Below are positions 8,039 through 15,513 of a stretch of DNA of 64,000 bases, piece after piece. The translations under genes were made by a program, and so were the position numbers. Below the pieces are notes generated by a model. The model had not been told where the DNA came from and did not search any database. It was given only the letters and a program-made list of their open reading frames with translations. Origin of the DNA: Kitasatospora aureofaciens (GTDB taxonomy: Bacteria > Actinomycetota > Actinomycetes > Streptomycetales > Streptomycetaceae); assembly GCA_000720845.1 (NCBI GenBank), contig JODU01000026.1, positions 20,715-84,714 of the forward strand, in the 5' to 3' direction. How positions within the stretch are numbered: position 1 is the stretch's first letter; every line of letters begins with the position of its first letter.

Positions 8039-9250
8039 ATGCCCTCAATCGCGCGTCCCTCGGTGCTCGGTGAACCGCTCGACCCCCTGCCCAAGAAGTT
8101 CGCGGCCTTCATGCGCCCGCTGCTTCCGGGGCTGCTGAACGAGATCCGCACCGAGGTCACCCGCAGCTATCCGGTCTACGGCAGGCTGCTCAACGGCCCG
8201 GACGGGGACGCGATCCGCCAGGGCGTCGAGCAGGCGCTGACCGCCTTCGTGGACCGGGTGGCCGACCCCTCCAGCAGTTCGGAGCTGCGGGACGAACTGC
8301 TGCGCAGGTTCGGCCGGGTGGAGGCCTACGAGGGCCGCGACCTGGAGGTCCTCCAGGGCGCCTACCGGCTCGGTGCCCGCATCGCGCTGCGCCGGGCCAA
8401 GACGCTGGGACGGCAGTACAGCCTCTCCCCCTCGCTGATCCTCGCCTTCGCCGACGCGCTCTTCGCCTACGTCGAGGAACTGGAGGCGATCACCCGCGAG
8501 GGGTACGCGGAGGTCCGGGAGCGGGCCGCCTCCGAGGAGTCCGCGTTACGAAGACAGTTACTCCACTTCCTCCTGGCGGCCTCGCCGCTGCCCCGCACGG
8601 CCGTCTCCGAACTGTGCAAGGCCGCCGCCTGGGAGCTGCCCCGGTCGTGTTTCCTGGTCGCCCTGCGGTCCCCGGCGCCGGAACACATCCAGGCGGGCCT
8701 CGACCGGGACGTCCTCGCCGACCTCGACATACCGCAGCCGCACCTGCTGGTGCCCGGGGATCTCACCCCCGCCCGCCTCGACATGATCCGCACGGCCCTG
8801 GCCGGCACCCGCGCCGCGGTGGGCCTGACCGTGCCGGTCGGCCAGGCCGCCGACTCCGTCCGCTGGGCCCGCCGGGTGCTGCAGCTCGTCGACGACGAAG
8901 TCCTGCCCGACGCCCCGCTGCTCCGCTGCGAGGACCACCTGACGACCCTGTGGCTGCTGTCCGACTCCGCGCTGGTCGACCGGATCGCGGCCCGTGAACT
9001 GGCCCCGCTCGACGCGTTGCCGGCCAGGCGGCGCGACCGGCTCGTGGAGACCCTGCGCGTGCACGTGTCCACCCGGGCGCCCGCGGAGCAGGTCGGCGAG
9101 ATGCTGGGCGTGCACGCGCAGACCGTCCGCTACCGTCTGCGGACGCTGGACACCTATCTGGGCGACCGGCTCGCCGACCCCGACCACCGCTTCGCCATCG
9201 AGGTGGCCCTCCGTTCGCTCCACCTGCGCGGGCACGACGACACCGAGTGA
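8039..9250 (+). CDS. PucR-family transcriptional regulator, bldA-type (two TTA codons)
   Basis: A 403-residue protein. The C-terminal 60 residues form the PucR-type helix-turn-helix (VETLRVHVSTRAPAEQVGEM, then LGVHAQTVRYRLRTLDTYLG). The rest is a helical N-terminal region and a central sensory/GGDEF-like region. The start ATG at 8039 has AAGGGA six nucleotides upstream. Two in-frame TTA codons lie at 8546-8548 and 8558-8560. TTA is extremely rare in Streptomyces genes and is read only by the late-expressed bldA tRNA, so full-length protein is expected only during development or stationary phase. Position suggests that it controls the upstream secreted proteins, possibly with the mce operon. 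Confidence 0.88.
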   Translation: MPSIARPSVLGEPLDPLPKKFAAFMRPLLPGLLNEIRTEVTRSYPVYGRLLNGPDGDAIRQGVEQALTAFVDRVADPSSSSELRDELLRRFGRVEAYEGRDLEVLQGAYRLGARIALRRAKTLGRQYSLSPSLILAFADALFAYVEELEAITREGYAEVRERAASEESALRRQLLHFLLAASPLPRTAVSELCKAAAWELPRSCFLVALRSPAPEHIQAGLDRDVLADLDIPQPHLLVPGDLTPARLDMIRTALAGTRAAVGLTVPVGQAADSVRWARRVLQLVDDEVLPDAPLLRCEDHLTTLWLLSDSALVDRIAARELAPLDALPARRRDRLVETLRVHVSTRAPAEQVGEMLGVHAQTVRYRLRTLDTYLGDRLADPDHRFAIEVALRSLHLRGHDDTE

Positions 9251-9290
9251 GGCCTCGGGCGGGTCGGGCGCGACCGTACCGGTGTGCGGC

Positions 9291-10259
9291 TCAGTACGCC
9301 ACGGGCCAGCCGCTGCTCCAGTCCAGGAGGCTGATGCCGAGCTTGGGCGTGCCGTTGTCGTTGCCGTCGTAGTAGTGGTAGACGATCAGGTCGCCGTCCA
9401 CGTCGTTCATGATCGACTGTCCGCCGGGGCCGATGACGCCGCCGTGCGACTCCAGGACCGGTGTCCCGCCGTTGTCCGTCATCGCGACGCCGTTGCGGTC
9501 CCGGTAGGGCCCGGTGACGCTCGTCGCCCGGCCGACCTTGACCTTGTAGGTGGAGCCGGTGCCGGCGCAGCAGGTGTCGTACGAGGCGAAGAGGTAGTAG
9601 TACCCGTTCCGCTTGACGACGTACGGGGCCTCGACGGCCTTGGTCCCGGTCGGGCGGGAGGCGAGGGAGCGGCGGGCGGTGTCGGAGGCGTGCTGCTTGC
9701 CGGTGGCCGGGTCGATCCGGATCATCTTGATGCCGGTCCACCAACTGCCGAAGGAGAGCCACCACTTGCCGTCGTCGTCGACGAAGAGGTTCGGGTCGAT
9801 GGCGTTGTAGTCGTCGGCGGAGCCCGAGGTGTAGACGATGCCGCGGTCGCTCCAGCTGCCCGGCGCTCCGGTGGTGGAGACCGCGAGCCCGATGGCGGAG
9901 GTGTTGGAGCCGAAGGACGAGACGGAGTAGTACATCAGGTACGTGCCGCCGTGGTAGGAGATGTCCGGCGCCCAGGCCTCCGGGACGGAGGAGTAGCGGG
10001 ACCACCAGCCGGGCCGGGAGCCGAAGGCGTCGGCGCCCGCGGCGAAGGCGGTGCGGTCCGTGGACGCCTTGCTGCTGATGCCGCCGCCGGTGGCGTAGAG
10101 CCGGTACTGCCCGGACGGGGTGCGGATCATCGTCGGGTCGTGGGTGACGACGGAGCCGGTGACCCGGCCGGGGTTCGGGTAGGCCGACGCCGCGGAGGGG
10201 ACGAGGGCGAGCAGGGCGGCGGCGGGGAGGACGAGGAGTGCGGCTCGTCTGCGGCGCAT
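9291..10259 (-). CDS. Secreted GH43 family glycosidase, probable arabinan endo-1,5-alpha-L-arabinanase
   Basis: A 322-residue precursor with a signal peptide (MRRRRAALLVLPAAALLALV, cleavage after SAASA). The five-bladed beta-propeller pattern of GH43 is visible: base Asp in THDPTMIRTPSGQYRLYA near the N-terminus, NAIDPNLFVDDDGKWWLSFG in the middle, and the general-acid Glu in AVEAPYVVKRNGYYYLFAS. The enzyme would cleave internal alpha-1,5 bonds of arabinan outside the cell. The start at 10259 is preferred over an upstream in-frame ATG because AGGAG precedes it and the signal peptide starts there. It shares a promoter and operator type with the arabinose-transport operon at 15514-20247, which supports the substrate assignment. 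Confidence 0.9.
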   Translation of the reverse strand: MRRRRAALLVLPAAALLALVPSAASAYPNPGRVTGSVVTHDPTMIRTPSGQYRLYATGGGISSKASTDRTAFAAGADAFGSRPGWWSRYSSVPEAWAPDISYHGGTYLMYYSVSSFGSNTSAIGLAVSTTGAPGSWSDRGIVYTSGSADDYNAIDPNLFVDDDGKWWLSFGSWWTGIKMIRIDPATGKQHASDTARRSLASRPTGTKAVEAPYVVKRNGYYYLFASYDTCCAGTGSTYKVKVGRATSVTGPYRDRNGVAMTDNGGTPVLESHGGVIGPGGQSIMNDVDGDLIVYHYYDGNDNGTPKLGISLLDWSSGWPVAY

Positions 10260-10332
10260 GGGGGGCTCCTGTTCCACATCGTGTTCCGTATGTCGAACAA
10301 CGGTCGTGTTGTCGGACGTTGCGCAGTGACGG

Positions 10333-10361
10333 AACCTAGGATCGAAGCGCTTGCGCGTCAA
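10333..10361 (-). promoter_or_regulatory. GH43 promoter with LacI-type operator in the spacer
   Basis: On the minus strand, -35 TTGACG (10356-10361) and -10 TAGGTT (10333-10338) are 17 bp apart. The spacer contains GCAAGCGCTTCG with the dyad AAGCGCTT, a typical LacI/GalR-family core. The same arrangement occurs at 20309-20337 upstream of the sugar ABC operon. The leader to the GH43 ATG is about 65 nt. Confidence 0.75.
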
Positions 10362-10520
10362 TGGCCCGGGCACGGGCGGCGGCCGATGTCCGGAAAACAC
10401 CGGGTGTCGAAGATGGCCGGGGCGTGAATTCGCACCGGACAGTCACCGTGGCCGCGCCCGCTTCGGCCCCTCCCCCGTCACCATGGCCTCCCATGCCACC
10501 GTCCTGAGGGGGAGCCGGGC

Positions 10521-12089
10521 GTGAGTCTGTCCTGGGGTTCCGTGGCCGCCGTCCTGGGCCTGGCCGTGCCCGTCGTGGCCGCGCTGTGGGAGTTCGTGCT
10601 GGCGGGCCGCAAGCGGCTCGGCTACCGCGTCCAGTTGGACACCACGATCCGTGACTCGGCCGCCTCGGGGCCCGACACCACGGTGCTGCAGCGCATGCAG
10701 TGGGACGGCACCAGCCTGCGCGACCCCTCGGTCGTGCTGCTGCGGATCGAGAACGCCGGCTGGAGCCCCGTCGTCGCCGGTGACTACGTCGCTCCCGCCA
10801 GCGACCCCGTGGGCATACGCATCGCCTTCCCCGGCCGCCGCGTGGTCGGCATGACCGTCACCGAACGCAGCCCGCAGGTCCCGCCCACCTTCTTCGTACC
10901 GGGGGCCGAGGGCTTCGAGACCACGGGCCGGGAGATCAGGCTGCCCAAGGTGATACTCAACCGCCGGGCCCACTACAAGGTCCTGGCGGTCCTGGACCGG
11001 GAGGAGGGCTTCACCGAGCCGGAGTTCCCCGAGGCGGAGGTCACCGCGGGGGTCGTCGGCGGGGTGCGCGGCGGGAACATCAAGAAGACCGCGTACTACC
11101 CCTTCGCCTCGCGCCAGGTCCGCTGGCTGCTCGCCTCGCTCATCCTGGTGAGCGCCACCCAGTCCGCGTTCACCCTGGCCGGGAGCGACGAGGCGGCCGC
11201 GCCGCTGGACTGCGCCGCCGGGACCCTGCACCTGTCGGGCTCCACGGCCTTCGCGCCGGTGCTGAGGGAGGCCGCCAGGCAGTACGAACGGACCTGCCCG
11301 GACGCCCGCATCCCGCTGACCGCCACCTCCTTCAAGGGCAGTGTCGACGGGCTCGACACACTCGCCGCGGCCGGTGCGGGCGCCCGGCTCCCCGACGGCC
11401 GGGGCCTGGGCGACCGGCTGGCGTTCAGCGACGGACCGAAGTCCGACGGCCGCCCGCGGCTGCTGCCCAGGCCCGTCGCGCTGTCCCTGTTCACCCTGGT
11501 CGTGCACGAGGACGCGGGGGTCGAGGACCTGTCCCTGAAGCAGGTGCGGGACATCTACGCCGGGCACGTCACCAACTGGAGCCAGGTCAAGGGCAACGAC
11601 GTCCCCATCCACCTGGTCAGCCGGAACCCCGGCTCGGGCACCCGCACCACGCTCGAACGGCAGGTCCTCGGCGGCCGCCCCCTCCCGGCGGTCACCACGC
11701 CCGACTGCGCCGGGCTCGACCGGGGCCGGCCGGGGCGCTGCGAGGTGGGCGGCACCGGGACGCTGCTGGACACGGTGGCCTCGACCCCGGGGGCCCTGGG
11801 GCACAGCGAGGTCGGCGCCGCCGCCGCGCACGACCACGTCCGGCAGGTCCGCATCGACGGCTACCCGGCCACCCTGGAGGGCGCCGACCAGGGGGCGTAC
11901 CCGTACTGGCAGACGGAGATCGCCTACACCTACGGCGAACCGCCGGCCGACTCCGTAGCGGCGGGCTTCCTGCGCTACCTCGCCGACGAGGTCGGCAAGG
12001 ACGTCATCCGCTCCAAGGGCCACCGCCCCTGCGCCGAGCTGGACAAGCCGCTGCTGTGCCGGCCGGACGGCACGCCCGCCGGGAGGTGA
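10521..12089 (+). CDS. Membrane-anchored protein with PstS-like substrate-binding domain
   Basis: A 522-residue protein starting with GTG at 10521 (GGGGGAG upstream). An N-terminal signal-anchor (WGSVAAVLGLAVPVVAALWEF) is followed by a roughly 150-residue beta-rich region (LRIENAGWSPVVAGDYVAP). A second membrane segment near 190-215 (WLLASLILVSATQSAFTLAG) precedes a C-terminal periplasmic-binding-protein domain from about 225. That domain has PstS hallmarks: LSGSTAFAPVLREAAR near its start, then VVHEDAGVEDLSLKQVRDIY, GHVTNWSQV and the anion-site-like SRNPGSGTRTTLE. No transporter genes are adjacent, so it may sense rather than transport a ligand. Phosphate is not established. Confidence 0.8.
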   Translation: MSLSWGSVAAVLGLAVPVVAALWEFVLAGRKRLGYRVQLDTTIRDSAASGPDTTVLQRMQWDGTSLRDPSVVLLRIENAGWSPVVAGDYVAPASDPVGIRIAFPGRRVVGMTVTERSPQVPPTFFVPGAEGFETTGREIRLPKVILNRRAHYKVLAVLDREEGFTEPEFPEAEVTAGVVGGVRGGNIKKTAYYPFASRQVRWLLASLILVSATQSAFTLAGSDEAAAPLDCAAGTLHLSGSTAFAPVLREAARQYERTCPDARIPLTATSFKGSVDGLDTLAAAGAGARLPDGRGLGDRLAFSDGPKSDGRPRLLPRPVALSLFTLVVHEDAGVEDLSLKQVRDIYAGHVTNWSQVKGNDVPIHLVSRNPGSGTRTTLERQVLGGRPLPAVTTPDCAGLDRGRPGRCEVGGTGTLLDTVASTPGALGHSEVGAAAAHDHVRQVRIDGYPATLEGADQGAYPYWQTEIAYTYGEPPADSVAAGFLRYLADEVGKDVIRSKGHRPCAELDKPLLCRPDGTPAGR

Positions 12090-12141
12090 CCCCGCGAGTT
12101 GCCCGGCGGCGGGACCGCGGGCTCCGCTTCGCGGGCCCGGC

Positions 12142-12600
12142 CTACGGGTTCTCCCAGGCCGCCGGTTCGGCCGCCAGCTCCCGCACCGGGGCCGGCAGCG
12201 CGTCCGCCGCGAGGTCCGCGATCGTCACGCCCTCCAGGATCCTGCGCACGTTGGCGCGCAGCGCCACCCACAGCGGCAGCAGCGGCCCCGCCGTGCCCGT
12301 GTACACCAGCCCCGTCGGCCGTTCCCCGCGCACGGAGACGATCGGGCCGTCCACCGCCCGGATCACGTCCGCCACCGTGATGGCCGCCGCCCCGCGCGCC
12401 AGCCGGTACCCGCCGCCCCCGCCGCGCCGGCTCTCCACGACGCCGCCGCGCCTGAGGTCCCCGAGGATCCCCTCCAGAAATTTGTGCGGAATGTCCTGCG
12501 CGGCGGCCACGTCCTCCGCCTTGACCGGGGCATCGTCCTGCCGGACGGCCAGTTCCAGTACCGCCCGTACCGCGTAGTCCGCACGCGCCGAGATCCTCAT
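12142..12600 (-). CDS. Rrf2 family transcriptional regulator without cysteines
   Basis: A 152-residue winged-helix regulator with the canonical Rrf2 opening MRISARADYAVRAVLELA, recognition region PHKFLEGILGDLRRGGVVES, the wing GGGGGYRLAR and the dimerisation helix. An in-frame ATG lies 9 nt upstream, but MRIS is the usual start. The protein contains no cysteine at all, so it cannot bind the Fe-S cluster that NsrR/IscR-type members use. It should instead be a small-molecule-responsive or constitutive member. It is divergent from the GH35-like gene, with about 96 bp between starts. Confidence 0.9.
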   Translation of the reverse strand: MRISARADYAVRAVLELAVRQDDAPVKAEDVAAAQDIPHKFLEGILGDLRRGGVVESRRGGGGGYRLARGAAAITVADVIRAVDGPIVSVRGERPTGLVYTGTAGPLLPLWVALRANVRRILEGVTIADLAADALPAPVRELAAEPAAWENP

Positions 12601-12696
12601 GCCGACCATTGTGGCGCGCGCTGGGACAATGGCCCGGCACAGGCGTCCCGCGCAGCTGACGGGACCAGAGGTACGCGCGCAACAGGAGAGGCTCCC

Positions 12697-15474
12697 TTGG
12701 AGCTCAGCAGGCCCAGCAAGCTCGGCAGACGAGCGTTCAGCGCCCTCGCGGGCACCACCGTCCTCGGTCTCGCGCTCGGCGGCAGCGTGAGCAGCGCGGC
12801 GCTGCCCGCCTCCGGCGCTCCGGGCCCCGTGCCCACCGGGCCGCCGCCCGGCCCGCCCGGCGCCGACGGCCGGCGCCACCGGGTCGCCCTGGACCGGTAC
12901 TCCCTCCTGGTGGACGGCAGGCGGCTGGCCCTGTGGTCCGGCGAACTGCACCCCTTCCGGCTGCCGAGCCCGTCCCTGTGGCGGGACGTGCTCCAGAAGA
13001 TGCGGGCGTACGGCCACAACGCGGTCAGCGTGCGCCTCGCCTGGAACCAGCACTCCCCCGCCCCGGGCAGGTACGACTTCACCGGCGTCCGCGATCTCGA
13101 CCTGTTCCTGCGCACGGCCGCCGAGTGCGGTCTGTACGTCGTCCTGCACCCCGGCCCGTACATCGGCGCCGACGTGGACGCGGGGGGCCTGCCCGGCTGG
13201 CTGACGACGGCCGAGGGGCGGGCCAGGACCACCGACCCCGCCCATCTGCGCCACGCCGACGAATGGCTGGGCCGGGTCAACGCGATCGCCGCCCGGCACC
13301 AGTTCACCCGGGGCACCGGCACCGTGCTGCTCTACCGGGCGGACACCCCCGGGCGCGCCGGCCTGGACCACCTGCGCGAGCGGCTCGGCACCGACGGCAT
13401 CGAGGTGCCGCTGCTGCACGCCGGCTCCCCGCTGGCCTGGCAGGAGCCGGAGCGGACCCGGGACGCCGCCGAGGCGCGGCGGGCCCACCTCGACCGCGTG
13501 GCGCGGGGCGGCACCCTGCACAACGTCCGCATGGCGTTCGGCGGCACCTCGTGGGGGTGGCTGCCCGCGCCGTCGGCACCCTCCCCGACGTACGACCCCA
13601 CCGCGGCGATCGACGAGGCGCGGCGGCCGACGGACAAGCTCGCGCCGCTCCACCAGATCGGCCACCTCCTGCGCCACGTACCGGACTTCACCCGCATGAC
13701 CGAGGCACGGGCGGTCCGGGCGGCGGATCCCCGGATCCGGGTGCGGCACCTGGCCAACCCGGACACCGGCGCGCACGCCTACGTGCTGCGCAACGACTCC
13801 GCCGCCGACGTCACCTCGAAGCTGCCGATGGGCGGCACCGACGTGGAGGTCACCGTCCCGGCCCGGGACGCCAAGCTGTTCGCCACCGGCCTCCACCTGG
13901 GCGCGGGGCGCAAGCTCGGGTACGCCACCGTGCAGCCCATGCTGTCGCTGAGCGTCGGGAAGCTGGACATCGCCGCGTTCGTGGGACGGGCCGGTGAGAT
14001 GGCACACCTGGTCCTGGACTGCCCGGACGAGCCGTGGCCGACCCGGCTGGACGAGGAGGCGGCCTGGGCCTTCGACCGCGGCCGGCTGCACGTGACGGTG
14101 CCGCTCGCCCGGGACCGGCTGACCCGGGTGCGGGTGCGCAGCGGCGCGTCCGACCGCACCCTGCTGCTGCTCTTCGCCGACGACGCCGCCTCCCTGCGGC
14201 TGTGGCCGTACGAGACCCCGTCGGGCCGGGTCCTGGTGCGCGGCCCCGAGCTGCTGCGCGAGGCCGTCCTGGACGGCGCGACCGTCCGGCTGACCGGTGA
14301 CACGGTCGACGAGCGTGAGCTGGAGGTGTGGGCACCGCCCGGCATCACCGACATCACCTGGAACGGCGAGCCGGTGCAGTCGGGCCTGGGCCGCGCCCTG
14401 AGCCTGATGACCGTGTGGCCGCTGCCCGGAGTGCCCGACCTGGTGCTGCCCGCGCTCGACGGCTGGCGGCGGCGCACGGAGAACTTCGAGTCGCGGCCCG
14501 ACTACGGCGACGAGGGCTGGACGGTCGCCGACCGGCGCACCTCGCACGGCACGACCCCGGTCCCCGACGGACAGCCGGTGCTCTTCGCCGACGACTACGG
14601 CTTCCACTACGGCGACGTCTGGTACCGCGGCCGCCTCAGCGACGCCTCGGGCCTGGAGTCGGTGTCCCTGTCGTACCGCACGGGCGCGCACGGCCTGCTG
14701 ATGGCCTGGCTGGACGGGGAGCCGCTGGGCACGCACCGCGTGGACCGGTCCGGCGGGCGGAAGGACGGCGCGGGCACCTGGACGGCCACGGCGGACTTCC
14801 CGCTGCCCCGGTCCCTGCGCGCGGCGCTGCGCGGGCGGAGCGGCGAGGGCGCCGCGCCCGTCCTCTCCGTCCTGGTCCGGCGCACGCAGCACGACCAGGA
14901 CGCGTACCGGTCGGCCCGCGGGCTGGCGTCGGTCCGCTTCGAGGGCGCCTCGCCCGAGGTGCGCTGGCGGATCATGGGCGCGGCCGCCCCCGACCCGGTG
15001 CGCGGGCCGCTCAACACCGGTGGCCTGTACGGGGAACGCCACGGCTGGCACCTGCCCGGGTACGACGACGGCGCCTGGGAGCCGGCGTCCCCGGCGGCTT
15101 CCCCGGACGGGGACCGGCACCAGGGCGTGACCTGGTACCGGACCACGTTCCGCCTGGACGTCCCGCCGGAGACCGACGCCTCCGTCGGCCTGGTCCTCGA
15201 CGGCGCCCCGGACCGCGACGTGCGCGTCCAGGTCTTCCTGAACGGCTGGAACATGGGCGAGTACGCGGGCGGCCGCGAAGGCGCCCCGCACACCTTCGTG
15301 CTGCCGAACGGCATCCTGCGCACCCGCGCCGCCGCCAACACCCTGGCCCTCGCGGTCCTGTCCGGCGGCGACACTCCGTCGGGCCCCGGCCCGGTGCGCC
15401 TGGAGCTGCTGGGCCGCGCGGCCGGAGGGGTACCGGTCAAGCCCGTTCCCTCCCCGGCCCGGCCCCGCGGGTGA
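12697..15474 (+). CDS. Exported GH35-like protein, apparently lacking the catalytic glutamates
   Basis: A 925-residue protein. The TTG at 12697 is proposed as start: AGGAG lies about 8 nt upstream and the sequence then shows a twin-arginine-like signal (GRRAFSALAGTTVLGLALGG). Residues about 60-165 follow the GH35 beta-galactosidase barrel (WSGELHPFRLPSPSLWRDVL, AWNQHSPAPGRYDF, VVLHPGPYIGADVDAGGLPG), and FGGTSWGW at about 281 matches the GGTNFG motif. The acid/base motif (ENEY) is replaced by LLYRADTPG at about 208-216. The segment that should hold the nucleophile is shortened by roughly 60 residues. C-terminal jelly-roll domains remain (GVTWYRTTFRLDVP, VQVFLNGWNMGEY). It is probably a carbohydrate-binding pseudoenzyme. 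The fold is firm and activity is doubtful. Confidence 0.85.
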   Translation: MELSRPSKLGRRAFSALAGTTVLGLALGGSVSSAALPASGAPGPVPTGPPPGPPGADGRRHRVALDRYSLLVDGRRLALWSGELHPFRLPSPSLWRDVLQKMRAYGHNAVSVRLAWNQHSPAPGRYDFTGVRDLDLFLRTAAECGLYVVLHPGPYIGADVDAGGLPGWLTTAEGRARTTDPAHLRHADEWLGRVNAIAARHQFTRGTGTVLLYRADTPGRAGLDHLRERLGTDGIEVPLLHAGSPLAWQEPERTRDAAEARRAHLDRVARGGTLHNVRMAFGGTSWGWLPAPSAPSPTYDPTAAIDEARRPTDKLAPLHQIGHLLRHVPDFTRMTEARAVRAADPRIRVRHLANPDTGAHAYVLRNDSAADVTSKLPMGGTDVEVTVPARDAKLFATGLHLGAGRKLGYATVQPMLSLSVGKLDIAAFVGRAGEMAHLVLDCPDEPWPTRLDEEAAWAFDRGRLHVTVPLARDRLTRVRVRSGASDRTLLLLFADDAASLRLWPYETPSGRVLVRGPELLREAVLDGATVRLTGDTVDERELEVWAPPGITDITWNGEPVQSGLGRALSLMTVWPLPGVPDLVLPALDGWRRRTENFESRPDYGDEGWTVADRRTSHGTTPVPDGQPVLFADDYGFHYGDVWYRGRLSDASGLESVSLSYRTGAHGLLMAWLDGEPLGTHRVDRSGGRKDGAGTWTATADFPLPRSLRAALRGRSGEGAAPVLSVLVRRTQHDQDAYRSARGLASVRFEGASPEVRWRIMGAAAPDPVRGPLNTGGLYGERHGWHLPGYDDGAWEPASPAASPDGDRHQGVTWYRTTFRLDVPPETDASVGLVLDGAPDRDVRVQVFLNGWNMGEYAGGREGAPHTFVLPNGILRTRAAANTLALAVLSGGDTPSGPGPVRLELLGRAAGGVPVKPVPSPARPRG

Positions 15475-15513
15475 CGGACCGCGCGGCCGACGGCCAAGAG
15501 GGGCGGGTCCGGC

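Noticed and set aside
12142..15291. Open frame that would extend the Rrf2 protein to 1049 residues
   Set aside because: The extra N-terminal part is antisense to the GH35-like gene. The true Rrf2 start MRISARADYAVRA is at 12600.
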